Counted from the stretch's first letter, positions 46,278 through 55,910 are shown. The stretch: DNA of 64,000 nt from Candidatus Vicinibacter affinis (GCA_016714365.1 JADJNH010000005.1:636501-700500); one strand, 5' to 3'. The notes: generated by a model not told the origin, from the sequence alone. Numbers and translations: made by a program.

Positions 46278-46385
46278 ATTTTGGCGACAAATTTTTCAGT
46301 TAAATAAATATTGGCAATTTAAATTTTAAAAAAATGGGTTTTGCAAATATTTACTCAACAAAAGATGTCAGCTCTTTTGAGCATA

Positions 46386-46949
46386 TTATACCGTCATTAT
46401 TTCCTTTTCTTTTAATTCAATGATTTTATCCACTTTAGCAGAATAATCTGTGACAGAATTTTGAATTAATTGTTCTTTTGTTTTTGCAATATCTTCTGCA
46501 AGGCCATTTTTCTGTTCCTTTTTAATAAAATCCAAAATTTTATGACGACTGGAGCGAATACTCACTTTTGCTTCTTCACCAAAATGCTTCACCTGTTTGA
46601 CAAATTCTTTCCTTCTTTCTTCTGTCAGAGGCGGGATCGCAATGCGGATCATTTCTCCATCATTTTGCGGAGTGAATCCCAGGTTTGCAGCAAATATGGC
46701 TTGTTCAATATCACCGATAATTTTTTTCTCCCAAGGTTGAATTGCAATGGTCCTGGAATCTGCCAGACTTAGGTTAGCCACCTGAGTGAGCGGGGTGGGA
46801 GATCCATAATAGTTTACAAGGATCCCATCCAAAATATTTGTGGATGCTTTCCCGGTGCGCACTCTGGTTAGTTCTTTCTGAAGGTGCTCAATAGCTTTTT
46901 CAAATTCGGCCTTTGTTTGTATGATGTGTGAATCTAATTCTGCAGACAT
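46386..46949 (-). CDS. frr: Ribosome recycling factor
   Basis: 187 residues from the ATG at 46949, matching RRF (~185); earlier in-frame codons add a stretch not found in the family. With EF-G it splits post-termination ribosomes. The N-terminal helix SAELDSHIIQTKAEFEKA and the hallmark LQKELTRVRTGKASTNILDGI are clear, as are SLADSRTIAIQPWEK and IRIAIPPLTEERRKEF. pyrH, the usual upstream partner, is not here; the upstream neighbour is a metallopeptidase. Confidence 0.96.
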   Translation of the reverse strand: MSAELDSHIIQTKAEFEKAIEHLQKELTRVRTGKASTNILDGILVNYYGSPTPLTQVANLSLADSRTIAIQPWEKKIIGDIEQAIFAANLGFTPQNDGEMIRIAIPPLTEERRKEFVKQVKHFGEEAKVSIRSSRHKILDFIKKEQKNGLAEDIAKTKEQLIQNSVTDYSAKVDKIIELKEKEIMTV

Positions 46950-47024
46950 AATGATGATTTTTTTATAAAATTCCAGATTTGATTTATACTGGTTTGAATT
47001 AAAGCTCAAAAATATAAAAAAAGC

Positions 47025-47726
47025 TTATTCCCTATTGGAAGACATGTATCTTAAAATTAGAAATACAAGCATTACCAGAGAAGAAAGGGCTGCAGCAACA
47101 TAAGTCATAGCTGCCCATTTCAGTGCATCCTTTGCCCCTTCATATTCCTGTCCTTTAGTAATGCCCGTTTCATCCAACCATACAAGAGCTCTTTTGCTTG
47201 CATCAAATTCAACAGGAAGTGTAATTAGACTGAATAAGGTGGTGATCATAAAGGCTACAATTGTAACCAATAATAAAGTTGGAAATGTATTTGCCAGCAT
47301 AAATGCAAAAACGAGAAGAAACTGTTGAGCGAGAGAGGCTATTTTAACTACAGGGACTATTTTTGAACGCAATTGCAGCATTGCATAAGCCGTGTCGTGT
47401 TGCACTGCATGGCCACATTCGTGGGCGGAAACAGCAGCGGATGCAATTGAATGACCATGATAAACTTCCGGGCTCAAATTGACAGTTTTGTTGACAGGAT
47501 TGTAATGATCTGAAAGCATTCCCTCTGATTCTAGAACCTTCACGTCATAAATACCGTAATGAGAAAGCATTTGCTCAGCTACCTCTTTGCCGGATTTCCC
47601 TGATTTGATGGCAATTTGACCATAATATTCAAATTTTGATTTTAGCCTGGTATGAACCAAATAACCAATTCCTGACATTACCATTGCCAGAACATTAAAA
47701 ATCATATAATCGGAATTGAAAAACAT
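47025..47726 (-). CDS. YugP-type neutral zinc metallopeptidase
   Basis: 233 residues. A membrane-embedded zinc peptidase of the YugP (DUF2268-independent, neutral zinc metallopeptidase) family: HECGHAVQH is the HExxH site around residues 100-108, followed by the third-ligand region. It has a first hydrophobic segment near the N-terminus and three further membrane segments (for example QFLLVFAFMLANTFPTLLLV and a C-terminal one ending the protein at SLVMLVFLILRYMSS). EFDASKRALVWLDETG is the conserved family segment. Substrate unknown. Upstream of frr on the same strand, 75 bp apart. Confidence 0.88.
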   Translation of the reverse strand: MFFNSDYMIFNVLAMVMSGIGYLVHTRLKSKFEYYGQIAIKSGKSGKEVAEQMLSHYGIYDVKVLESEGMLSDHYNPVNKTVNLSPEVYHGHSIASAAVSAHECGHAVQHDTAYAMLQLRSKIVPVVKIASLAQQFLLVFAFMLANTFPTLLLVTIVAFMITTLFSLITLPVEFDASKRALVWLDETGITKGQEYEGAKDALKWAAMTYVAAALSSLVMLVFLILRYMSSNRE

Positions 47727-47858
47727 ATGTAAATTATTGATTAAGGTAAATTATCAGAAGTAATAACAATTTTACTACTAAAAGATTTCAAAACACTAAA
47801 AAATTATAGTGATTTGAATGGAGTATTAAAGAAGTACTTGTTGCTTTCCATTTTAGAC

Positions 47859-49139
47859 CTAAGAAATCCACTCCTTTCCAAAATAGCTTTGGAGAGCTTT
47901 AGGGATTTTTATACCGGATGAAGTTTGGTGGTTTTCAAGTATAGCGGCAACAATTCTAGCCAATGCAAGGGCGCTGCCATTTAAAGAGTGAGCAAATTGA
48001 GTCTCTCCCTTTTCGTTTTTGAATCGGAGTTTCATGCGGTTGGTCTGAAAAGTTTCAAAATTGGAGACTGAACTTACTTCAAGCCATCTCTTCTGAGCGG
48101 CGGAATAAACTTCAAAATCATAGGTAATTGCAGAAGCGAATCCCATATCACCCCCACACAATCTCAGGATACGATAAGGTAGTTCAAGCTTTTGCAATAG
48201 ATTTTCAACATGATTTAGCATCAGTTCAAGCGCTGCATAAGATTTTTCTGGATGTTCTATTCTTACAATTTCTACTTTATCAAATTGATGGACCCGATTA
48301 AGTCCTTTTACATGAGCTCCATATGATCCAGCTTCCCTCCTAAAGCAGGGGGTATAGCCGGTTAAAAGTATAGGAAAGTCAGATTCCTTTAGAATCACAT
48401 CCCTGTAAATGTTGGTGACAGGTACTTCAGCAGTTGGAATCAAGTAGAGGTCATCTTTTTCCACATAATACATCTGTGCCTCCTTATCTGGGAGTTGGCC
48501 GGTGGCTCTTGCAGATTCAGCATTTACCATTAATGGAGCCTGAATTTCTTCGTAACCTGATTTACTTGCCTCATCTAAGAAAAAGTTAATAAGCGCTCTT
48601 TGAAGTTTGGCTCCATTATTACGATATAATATGAAACCTGAACCCGTTATTTTGACACCCAATTCCATATCAAAGACCTTATATTTCTTTGCTAATTCCC
48701 AGTGCGGTAAGGCATCTTCAGGTAATTCCGGTAGGGCGGAATTCCAATCTTTAAAGACTAGGTTGTCATCCGCTGATTTTCCTTCCGGGACTGAAATATG
48801 TGGAATGTTTGGTAACTGTATGAGCTTTTCTTCAATTAGGAGAAGGCTGGAGGCAAGCAATTCTTCGAATTCTTTGTTTTCTTCTTTTAATCTGGAGACT
48901 TCCAGTTTGTTTTTTTCGGCTGACACAGAATCATTTGATTTCATAGCCAAACCAATTTCTTTGGACAATTGGTTAATTTGGGAAAGCCTTTGATCCATGT
49001 TGGCTTGGGATAATTTACGTTGGTCGTCCAGGGAAATTATTTCCTGTATTAGATCAAGCTGTTCTGGACTTAGATTTCTTTTCTTCAAGCCAGCAATGAC
49101 CCGTTCAGTATCGTTTCTGAGGATTTTTAATTCAATCAT
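47859..49139 (-). CDS. serS: Seryl-tRNA synthetase
   Basis: 426 residues, standard length. It charges tRNA-Ser (class II synthetase). The N-terminal tRNA-binding coiled coil spans about 30-100 (DDQRKLSQANMDQRLSQIN and the following helix). Motif 2 is GYTPCFRREAGSYG, the ATP/serine region is SAITYDFEVYSAAQKRWLEV and TFQTNRMKLRF, and motif 3 is SLNGSALALARIVAAILEN. ATG at 49139. It is divergent from rho with 254 bp between the start codons. Confidence 0.97.
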   Translation of the reverse strand: MIELKILRNDTERVIAGLKKRNLSPEQLDLIQEIISLDDQRKLSQANMDQRLSQINQLSKEIGLAMKSNDSVSAEKNKLEVSRLKEENKEFEELLASSLLLIEEKLIQLPNIPHISVPEGKSADDNLVFKDWNSALPELPEDALPHWELAKKYKVFDMELGVKITGSGFILYRNNGAKLQRALINFFLDEASKSGYEEIQAPLMVNAESARATGQLPDKEAQMYYVEKDDLYLIPTAEVPVTNIYRDVILKESDFPILLTGYTPCFRREAGSYGAHVKGLNRVHQFDKVEIVRIEHPEKSYAALELMLNHVENLLQKLELPYRILRLCGGDMGFASAITYDFEVYSAAQKRWLEVSSVSNFETFQTNRMKLRFKNEKGETQFAHSLNGSALALARIVAAILENHQTSSGIKIPKALQSYFGKEWIS

Positions 49140-49214
49140 TTGTACAATTTAGGGCAATTTTACGAGTTAATGCTGATTTTTTGATAAAAAAAAGTACAGT
49201 CTAATAAAATGGTG

Positions 49215-49222
49215 TATATTTG
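49215..49222 (+). promoter_or_regulatory. Putative -7 element for rho
   Basis: TATATTTG matches TAnnTTTG and sits in GGTGTATATTTGCACC, a short inverted repeat. The nearest TTG upstream is about 31 bp away, too far for the usual spacing. If used, the rho leader would be ~165 nt and pyrimidine-rich. Confidence 0.3.
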
Positions 49223-49393
49223 CACCGTCAGGGCCTGGCTGCCCATCTGATTCAAATTCCCGAATTTTTACTTTTCTTTTTCAACTTTAAGAAGTTCTTT
49301 ATCGGTTTGTATTTTGATTGATGCAGCAAGAAGTGGGCTTGGTCTTTAATATCCTATTTCAATTATTTTTTAAATTAATTCTTGATTTTGTCT

Positions 49394-51112
49394 ATGTACG
49401 ACATTTTACAATTGAATGACATGCTTGTTCCTGAGCTAAAGGAGATTGCTGAGCGTCTTGGTGTTACGAATGCCAAAAAATTAACCAAGCAGGATTTGGT
49501 TTATAAAATTCTAGACCAGCAGGCGCTGGTTGGGAGTAAAAAATCCGTTTCGGATCAGGAAGTATCTACCGACGAAAGCAGTGCATCGACTCAGGAGAAA
49601 TCCTACGAGATACTGGAGGATGAAAACAACCTTAGAAATAGAAGGCGGCGAGTCATTAAACCGGAAGGTGCCGAGAAAGTGAGAGAAACTAAAACCGAGC
49701 CAATAGTCGAACAGGTAGAAACCAAAGCCATAGACAAGGTTGAAAATGATGAAGTGAAATCTGAGGAATCAGAGCCGGCAGTCGAACAAAGGAGAGAATT
49801 TAAACCCCGACGGGAAGCTTTCCAAAATCGTCATAACCGAAATCAACCACGCCCACATCCAAGAGATCAACAGCCCATTAATCCACCTCAAAACAATCAG
49901 AACAATAATCCTCAATCCCAGAGCACTGATGCAGTGGAGGAACCAATAGAGAAGGAGTTTGTACCCCAAGAACCTGTCTTTGTTGTTGAGTTAGAGGGAG
50001 TCGTTGAAGGTCAGGGAGTTTTAGAAATGATGCCTGAAGGATATGGATTTCTAAGAAGTTCAGATTACAATTATCTTAGTTCACCTGATGATGTGTATGT
50101 TTCTCCTTCCCAGATCAAATTATTTGGAGTAAAAACAGGAGATACCATAGTGGGAGCTGTAAGGCCTCCCAAGGAGGGAGAAAAGTATTTTGCCCTTCTG
50201 AAGGTATCAAAGGTGAATGGACTTGAACCTAAGCAAATTAGAGACAGGGTTCCGTTTGATTACCTTACTCCTTTGTTTCCCAATGAGAAATTTAAATTGA
50301 CCACCTCGCCAACAGGAAGGGATTATGGAAACAGAATTATTGATTTATTTACACCTATAGGAAAAGGTCAACGAGGCTTAATTGTAGCTCAGCCAAAAAC
50401 CGGTAAGACTTTTTTACTTAAAGACATCGCTAATGCAATAGCGGCTAATCACCCGGAGTGTTATTTGATTGTGTTGCTTGTTGATGAGCGTCCTGAGGAG
50501 GTTACTGATATGAAGAGAAGCGTGAAAGCAGAGGTTATTTCTTCCACTTTCGATGAGCCAGCTGAAAATCATACCAGAGTGGCTAATATTGTCCTTGAGA
50601 AAGCGAAGAGATTGGTTGAATGTGGACATGATGTTGTGATTTTGCTAGATTCAATTACCAGGCTGGCGAGAGCTTATAATACAGTTGCCCCTTCATCGGG
50701 GAAAGTATTATCCGGAGGAGTTGAGGCAAACGCCCTTCAAAAACCAAAAAAGTTTTTTGGAGCAGCGAGGAAGATTGAGAATGGGGGTTCACTGACTATT
50801 TTGGCCACTGCATTAATTGATACTGGTTCTAAAATGGACAGTGTAATTTTTGAAGAATTCAAAGGAACAGGTAATATGGAGTTGCAATTAGATCGTAGTC
50901 TGGCTAATAAGCGTATGTACCCATCAATTGACTTGACCAAGTCCAGTACCCGAAGAGAAGATTTATTGTTGGACGACACAATTGTACAGAAGATGTTTGT
51001 CCTTCGTAACCACCTTGCGGACATGAAACCGGAGGAGGCCATTGAATTTATTAAAAAGCATATGGTCGGAACTACCAGGAATGAAGAATTCTTAATTTCC
51101 ATGAATAGTTAA
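49394..51112 (+). CDS. rho: Transcription termination factor Rho
   Basis: 572 residues from the ATG at 49394, longer than E. coli Rho (419) because of an inserted disordered segment (about 50-200) rich in Glu, Asn, Arg and Pro (for example NRHNRNQPRPHPRDQ). The N-terminal Rho_N domain (MYDILQLNDMLVPELKEI) comes first, then the cold-shock RNA-binding domain (GVLEMMPEGYGFLRSSDYNY), then the RecA-type motor: Walker A QPKTGKTFLL, Walker B LLVDERPEEV, DSITRLARAYN, the R-loop KIENGGSLTILATALIDTGS. Such insertions are common in Bacteroidota Rho and may affect phase behaviour or RNA loading (recall). It lies divergent to serS and upstream of rpmH. Confidence 0.97.
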   Translation: MYDILQLNDMLVPELKEIAERLGVTNAKKLTKQDLVYKILDQQALVGSKKSVSDQEVSTDESSASTQEKSYEILEDENNLRNRRRRVIKPEGAEKVRETKTEPIVEQVETKAIDKVENDEVKSEESEPAVEQRREFKPRREAFQNRHNRNQPRPHPRDQQPINPPQNNQNNNPQSQSTDAVEEPIEKEFVPQEPVFVVELEGVVEGQGVLEMMPEGYGFLRSSDYNYLSSPDDVYVSPSQIKLFGVKTGDTIVGAVRPPKEGEKYFALLKVSKVNGLEPKQIRDRVPFDYLTPLFPNEKFKLTTSPTGRDYGNRIIDLFTPIGKGQRGLIVAQPKTGKTFLLKDIANAIAANHPECYLIVLLVDERPEEVTDMKRSVKAEVISSTFDEPAENHTRVANIVLEKAKRLVECGHDVVILLDSITRLARAYNTVAPSSGKVLSGGVEANALQKPKKFFGAARKIENGGSLTILATALIDTGSKMDSVIFEEFKGTGNMELQLDRSLANKRMYPSIDLTKSSTRREDLLLDDTIVQKMFVLRNHLADMKPEEAIEFIKKHMVGTTRNEEFLISMNS

Positions 51113-51119
51113 AAAAATA

Positions 51120-51150
51120 TTTGTCAATTCATAATATTGAACTACCTTTG
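51120..51150 (+). promoter_or_regulatory. Promoter of rpmH-rnpA
   Basis: TTTG (51120-51123), 19 bp, TACCTTTG (51143-51150): a near-perfect Bacteroidota housekeeping promoter. It lies only 8 bp after the rho stop and 39 bp before the rpmH ATG. Confidence 0.85.
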
Positions 51151-51189
51151 CCATCCCTTTAAAAGAGGGCTTTTAAATTTGCAACTACG

Positions 51190-51345
51190 ATGAAACGTAC
51201 ATTTCAACCTTCAAGAAGAAAAAGAGCCAACAAACATGGTTTTAGAAGCCGTATGAAGTCTAAAAACGGTCGCAGGGTATTGGCCAGAAGACGATCCAGA
51301 GGTCGACAGAGGTTGACTGTTTCGGATGAAAGCAGATTGAAATAA
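51190..51345 (+). CDS. rpmH: 50S ribosomal protein L34
   Basis: 51 residues, very basic, with the diagnostic sequence MKRTFQPSRRKRANKHGFRS, then RMKSKNGRRVLARRRSRGRQ. It is too short to be found by size alone but unmistakable by sequence. L34 sits deep in the large subunit. It ends 18 bp before rnpA, as in most bacteria, and has its own strong promoter at 51120-51150. Confidence 0.96.
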   Translation: MKRTFQPSRRKRANKHGFRSRMKSKNGRRVLARRRSRGRQRLTVSDESRLK

Positions 51346-51363
51346 TCAAGTCGTGATCCGGAT

Positions 51364-51798
51364 GTGATCCGTGATTTATCATTTCCCAAAGTATTAAGAC
51401 TAAAATCAACCAAGCAAATAGGGCTATTGTTTGAAAGCCCACGTTCGGTCTTGTGTTACCCTTTACTAGTTAAATTCCGTATTGAAAATGGATTGTCCTC
51501 GGTGCAAATGCCTATGGTTGCATTTTCTGTACCCAAAAGGACGTTTAAGTCTGCCGTAGTCAGAAACAGGATCAGAAGAAGGATGAAAGAATGTTATCGG
51601 TTAAACTGGAAGGAAAAATTTGATTCAGAATTTTTACAGAATTCAGGGGAGCTGACAATGATATTAATCTATGTTGCAAAAGAAGAGAAAAAATACAATT
51701 TGATTCAGGAGGGGATGCTCAAATTATTAGATCGATTAAAAAATGAGATAATCAAATCTTCAGGAAAGGAGAATAGTGCAGATAAGGAAGAGGCTTAG
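51364..51798 (+). CDS. rnpA: Ribonuclease P protein component
   Basis: 144 residues starting at GTG (51364). It is the protein subunit that helps the RNase P RNA trim tRNA 5' ends. VPKRTFKSAVVRNRIRRRMKECYR contains the conserved RNR motif, with FSVPKRT before it; length is normal (~120-140). The C-terminal tail (KNEIIKSSGKENSADKEEA) is charged and poorly conserved. yidD, often overlapping the 3' end, is absent: the next gene is convergent. The rnpB RNA itself is not in the window. Confidence 0.94.
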   Translation: MIRDLSFPKVLRLKSTKQIGLLFESPRSVLCYPLLVKFRIENGLSSVQMPMVAFSVPKRTFKSAVVRNRIRRRMKECYRLNWKEKFDSEFLQNSGELTMILIYVAKEEKKYNLIQEGMLKLLDRLKNEIIKSSGKENSADKEEA

Positions 51799-51833
51799 AA
51801 GAGATACTTTGACTCTAGTAGGTCTATTAAAAT

Positions 51834-53111
51834 TCAACTCTTAATAAGAAGTACAGTTCCATTAGGGAGTTCATCATCATCACTGATTGAATTCCAAAGC
51901 ATAATATCCTCCACAGTTAAATTTGGGTAACGATCAGCTATTTCAATCAAACTTTCTCCGGTTTTCACGAGATGGTAGCTGTAATTTTTTGTGCTTTCTA
52001 CTTTAAGTTCGGGCTGTTCTTTAACATCAGCATAGTCCATTGAATTATAGACCATACCTTGTGGTTCTATGTTTTCTATTTCATTGGGTTCTATAATAAA
52101 TGGGCGGGTAAAGCTTATTAAGTCTAGAAGGTTACCAGGGATGGAAACATCGGCAAGGTCTGAGGAATCCATTTTTGGGTAATATTCATTTTTGTAGAAT
52201 TCAACGAACTCTACCATTTGACTGTCCGGCAAACAGACGTAGTGCCCTGACTCGGACTTTGGAATAGAATTTTTCCTGAATGAAGGGTTAAGAAATCTGA
52301 ACAACTCTTTTGAAATGGAGGTCTTTTTAAATAATTTGGGTATGTTTACTTCCTTGTTAATTTTCACAAAAGTCACCAAATTTGAGGTGTATTCTTCTTC
52401 TCCAGGAAATAGATTATGTTCCGAGAAGTATTGCATCATGTAATTGACGCCGATAAAGGCAGGAACAAACAATTGAGTTTGGCGTGGTAGGTTCTTTCTT
52501 ATGGTCCAAAAGTCTCTGGAACCTGATTTTTCAATGGCTTCCAAAACTTTGTTTTCCCCACAGTTGTAGGCAGCCATTACTAGAGACCAATCCCCAAACA
52601 TGCTGTACAATGTTTTAAAATACTTAATAGCTGCCAGGGTTGAATTTACAGGATCAAGTCTTTGATCAATTTTGTCATCAATTTTAAGTCCACGGATTTT
52701 AGCCGTTCCGGGCATTAGTTGCCAAAGTCCGGCTGCCCCCATGTAGGATTTTGCAGATGGATTTAGGGTAGATTCAATTGCAGCAATGTATTTAATTTCA
52801 ATAGGGAGGTCATTTTCTAGAAGCAGTTTTTCTATTAAAGGGAAATACTGGTCTTTTCTATTTAAAATTTTTCTACTGGATGTCCTGTCAATCAGGATGA
52901 AGCGCTTTACCTGGTCTATCACATCCGCGTCGATGACCATGTTTACCAAGCAGTACATGCCCTTCAGTCTATCAATAATCTCCTCTTCCTGATAATTGGC
53001 ATTGAGTCTATCTGAAAAAGCGATGACCTCTCCAGGCCGCATACAAGCCTCCGCGTTGAGCAAAGGCGATGCACTTAAAAACAGCCCTAAAAAAATCAAA
53101 CGATACATCAT
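51834..53111 (-). CDS. Secreted lytic transglycosylase with LysM domain (MltD-like)
   Basis: 425 residues. The signal peptide ends NAEAC; Cys after a short hydrophobic stretch could be a lipobox but the cleavage may equally be at the Ala. The SLT catalytic domain is about 95-240: the catalytic Glu lies in IKYIAAIESTLNPSAKS, followed by GAAGLWQLMPGTAK and AAYNCGENKVL. A LysM domain is at the C-terminus (YHLVKTGESLIEIADRYP, about 378-425). It cleaves peptidoglycan with formation of anhydro ends. Convergent with rnpA. Confidence 0.9.
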   Translation of the reverse strand: MMYRLIFLGLFLSASPLLNAEACMRPGEVIAFSDRLNANYQEEEIIDRLKGMYCLVNMVIDADVIDQVKRFILIDRTSSRKILNRKDQYFPLIEKLLLENDLPIEIKYIAAIESTLNPSAKSYMGAAGLWQLMPGTAKIRGLKIDDKIDQRLDPVNSTLAAIKYFKTLYSMFGDWSLVMAAYNCGENKVLEAIEKSGSRDFWTIRKNLPRQTQLFVPAFIGVNYMMQYFSEHNLFPGEEEYTSNLVTFVKINKEVNIPKLFKKTSISKELFRFLNPSFRKNSIPKSESGHYVCLPDSQMVEFVEFYKNEYYPKMDSSDLADVSIPGNLLDLISFTRPFIIEPNEIENIEPQGMVYNSMDYADVKEQPELKVESTKNYSYHLVKTGESLIEIADRYPNLTVEDIMLWNSISDDDELPNGTVLLIKS

Positions 53112-53496
53112 GGTTAAAAACAGAGACTAATATAAAACAAAAAATACTTAGATGTGGTAAATATTTCAAAATGAACTAATCTGCCACACTGAGTTTAGAG
53201 AACGGCAAAGGTACTTATTATGTTTTAGAATAAATTGTTAATGGGTTAAATATTGTGTTAATACATATTATATAAAATTATAATATATTATTTTAATGAA
53301 TCCTTTTTGAGCTTATTTAGTCTGCCATGCAACACCAATCCCTCCAAATTTCAAACTATGTAAAATCTAATTTGGTTAAAGTTAGTCTTAACAATTACCT
53401 CTGCTAAAAATACTTAGAAGACTATTGGAAACTTACAAAGCCACTTGTGAGATAAGGATTTTAGTCTTTCAAATTTGCGACAACCCTCTGAAATTA
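53112..53496. other. 385-bp intergenic region between pheS-hisS and the transglycosylase gene
   Basis: It lies between the start of the minus-strand transglycosylase and the end of hisS. AT-rich with no good reading frame; a 26-codon ATG frame near 53327 is too short to support. I see no terminator for hisS and no clear promoter. Confidence 0.5.
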
Positions 53497-54840
53497 TTAA
53501 ATAGGTCGAGAAAATCTATCAATAATAGATTCAATTTTAAGATATTCCTGGATTCCGCTTATTTGATCCTTAACCGGGTAGATTTCTTTAAGCCTTTCTT
53601 CTTCACCAATGATAAGGACATTTGGAATTTTGAGGTCCTCCGCGTATTTGAAAGACTTCTTAAGTTTTGTGAACTCAGGGTAAACATCCACACTGACATT
53701 CTTCTCCCGAAGTTTACCAGCCAATGAAAAGCCATGTTTCAAACTTTCCAGATCTAGGGCCGTTATAAGGATTTGGACTGAAGTATTAAGGTCATAGGGA
53801 AATAAGGATAATTCATTCATTACATCGTAAATCCTGTCCGCCCCAAAAGAAATTCCAACACCTGAAACTCCTTCAAGTCCGAATACTCCTGTCAAGTTAT
53901 CATATCTACCTCCACCACCCAAACTTCCCATTTTAATAGTTGTCGGAATCACTTCGACGATACAACCCGTATAATATCCAAGTCCTCTGGCAAGAGACGG
54001 ATCAAAAGAAATTTCATTATGAGTTTTTACTTCTTGGAGAAAAGAATACACTTCTTCCAAAGCCTCCACACCATTTATTGCTTTTTGGTTCAATCGAAAA
54101 TCAGATAGGTTGTTTTTTTTGATTAATTCAATAATTCCACTTGCGGCATCCTCCGTATATCCAATTAAAACAAGTTCCTCTTTAACAGCTTGCTCACCAA
54201 TTTTGTCTAATTTGTCCAGGGTCATTGTCATGGGTAAGAACAGCTCTGGTTTTCCGGCTTGTTGTGCAATTCCCTCTAAGATATCCCTGTGGTTAATCAC
54301 AATTTTTACCGGAATCCCTAATTTTTTGAAGACGTCGTCATAAATTTTTAGTAATTCGGCTTCAAACAATAAACTATTGGAACCCACAACATCAGCATCA
54401 CATTGATAAAATTCTCTATATCGCCCCCGTTGAGGTCGATCTGCACGCCAAACTGGTTGAATTTGATATCTTTTAAAAGGGAAGGTGAGAAGATGCCGAT
54501 TCATGGATACCACCCTTGCAAGGGGGACCGTTAGGTCATACCTGAGACCTTTTTCAGAAATTTGGGACAAGAGTTTAGATGAATCTCCATCTATTAAAAA
54601 CTGAGAATTAGCATCTTTTAAAAAGTCTCCACTGTTAATTATTTTGAACAATAATTTGTCGCCTTCCTCACCATACTTCCCCATTAATGTAGAAAGGTTT
54701 TCCATTGCCGGAGTTTCCAGTGGCTGGTATCCATGGTGAATGAAGACCTCTTCAATTGTTTTAAATATAAACTTTCTCCTTCTAGTCTGAAGTGGAAGAA
54801 AATCGCGGGTTCCTTTTGCTAAACTTGGTTTTTGGGACAT
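53497..54840 (-). CDS. hisS: Histidyl-tRNA synthetase
   Basis: 447 residues, a standard class II HisRS. MSQKPSLAKGTRDFLPLQTRRR matches the conserved N-terminus. Motif 2 with QIQPVWRADRPQRGRYREF, the HisA-like LARGLGYYTGCIVEV, GGGGRYDNL and the motif 3 GVGISFGADRIYDVM are all present. The C-terminal anticodon-binding domain (QILITALDLESLKH onwards) ends the protein. It starts 3 bp after pheS, so the two are co-transcribed and together supply His and Phe charging. Confidence 0.96.
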   Translation of the reverse strand: MSQKPSLAKGTRDFLPLQTRRRKFIFKTIEEVFIHHGYQPLETPAMENLSTLMGKYGEEGDKLLFKIINSGDFLKDANSQFLIDGDSSKLLSQISEKGLRYDLTVPLARVVSMNRHLLTFPFKRYQIQPVWRADRPQRGRYREFYQCDADVVGSNSLLFEAELLKIYDDVFKKLGIPVKIVINHRDILEGIAQQAGKPELFLPMTMTLDKLDKIGEQAVKEELVLIGYTEDAASGIIELIKKNNLSDFRLNQKAINGVEALEEVYSFLQEVKTHNEISFDPSLARGLGYYTGCIVEVIPTTIKMGSLGGGGRYDNLTGVFGLEGVSGVGISFGADRIYDVMNELSLFPYDLNTSVQILITALDLESLKHGFSLAGKLREKNVSVDVYPEFTKLKKSFKYAEDLKIPNVLIIGEEERLKEIYPVKDQISGIQEYLKIESIIDRFSRPI

Positions 54841-54843
54841 GGG

Positions 54844-55875
54844 TTAGGCGCCTTTAAATTGTCTCAAAAATCTCAAATCATTTTCAAAATAATATCTGAT
54901 ATCAGGAATTTTATAAAGTAACATAGCCTGCCGTTCTATTCCCATACCAAAAGCAAAGCCGGAATAAATTTCAGGATCAATACCACAATTTGAGAGGACG
55001 GCGGGGTCTACCATTCCGCAGCCTAGTATTTCAAGCCAACCTGTTCCCTTTGTAATCCGATAATCTGTTTCATCCTTCAACCCCCAATAGATGTCCATTT
55101 CTGCTGATGGCTCGGTAAATGGGAAATATGAGGGTCTCAGACGTATTTTAACATCCTGACCAAACATTTCCTTTGCAAAAAAAAGCAATGTTTGTTTCAA
55201 GTCTGCCATAGAAACCCCTTTGTCAACGTAAAGCCCTTCTACCTGATGAAACTGACAATGTGATCGAGCGGAGATCGTTTCGTTTCTGTAAACTCTTCCA
55301 GGCGCCAGGATTCTAATGGGGGGCTTGTGGGCCTTCATAAATCTGGATTGCACGGAGGAGGTGTGTGTACGTAGGAGTATGTTTGGTAAATCCTTCAAAT
55401 AAAAAGTATCCTGCATGTCTCTGGCAGGATGATCATCGGGTGTATTTAAAGCAGTGAAATTATGCCAATCGTCTTCAATTTCTCTGTCTTCGGCTACTTC
55501 AAAACCAATTTTTGAAAATATTCCAATTATTTTATCCATTACCTGAGAAATGGGATGACGTGAACCTCCTCCAAGATTAATTGAGGGTAGGCTCATATCT
55601 GGAGCAGAAACAATTTTGGAATCAGAACTTTCTAAAGCTAATGAACTGGCTGAATATTTTTCATCCGCTTGTTGTTTTATGGCATTCAACCTTAGTCCAT
55701 ATTCTTTTTTTTGATCTCCAGGAACCAAGCTGATGTTAGAAAAAAAGGCTTTCAGAACATTCTTTGATCCAAGATATTTAATTCTGAATTGTTCCAATTC
55801 AGACGCATTGGAAACCGAATGATTTAAAATTTCATTTCTCAAATTCTCTAATGGTGCAAACCAATCCTGGGACAT
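54844..55875 (-). CDS. pheS: Phenylalanyl-tRNA synthetase alpha subunit
   Basis: 343 residues, typical PheS length. An N-terminal coiled coil (about 1-85) binds tRNA. The class II core has RTHTSSVQSR (motif 2 start), FHQVEGLYVDKGVS, RPSYFPFTEPSAEMDI, GCGMVDPAVL and GFAFGMGIERQAML (motif 3). Substrate Phe specificity residues are in the TEPSAE-GCG region. pheT, usually next to it, is absent: hisS follows. ATG at 55875. An inverted repeat lies 36-102 bp upstream. Confidence 0.96.
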   Translation of the reverse strand: MSQDWFAPLENLRNEILNHSVSNASELEQFRIKYLGSKNVLKAFFSNISLVPGDQKKEYGLRLNAIKQQADEKYSASSLALESSDSKIVSAPDMSLPSINLGGGSRHPISQVMDKIIGIFSKIGFEVAEDREIEDDWHNFTALNTPDDHPARDMQDTFYLKDLPNILLRTHTSSVQSRFMKAHKPPIRILAPGRVYRNETISARSHCQFHQVEGLYVDKGVSMADLKQTLLFFAKEMFGQDVKIRLRPSYFPFTEPSAEMDIYWGLKDETDYRITKGTGWLEILGCGMVDPAVLSNCGIDPEIYSGFAFGMGIERQAMLLYKIPDIRYYFENDLRFLRQFKGA

Positions 55876-55910
55876 TTATTTCGTTGTAGGGTTTGGAAAG
55901 GTCACAAAAT

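Noticed and set aside
49230..49262. tRNA-like T-loop (GATTCAAATTCCC) in front of rho
   Set aside because: No acceptor stem, D-arm or anticodon arm fits around it, so it is not a tRNA gene.
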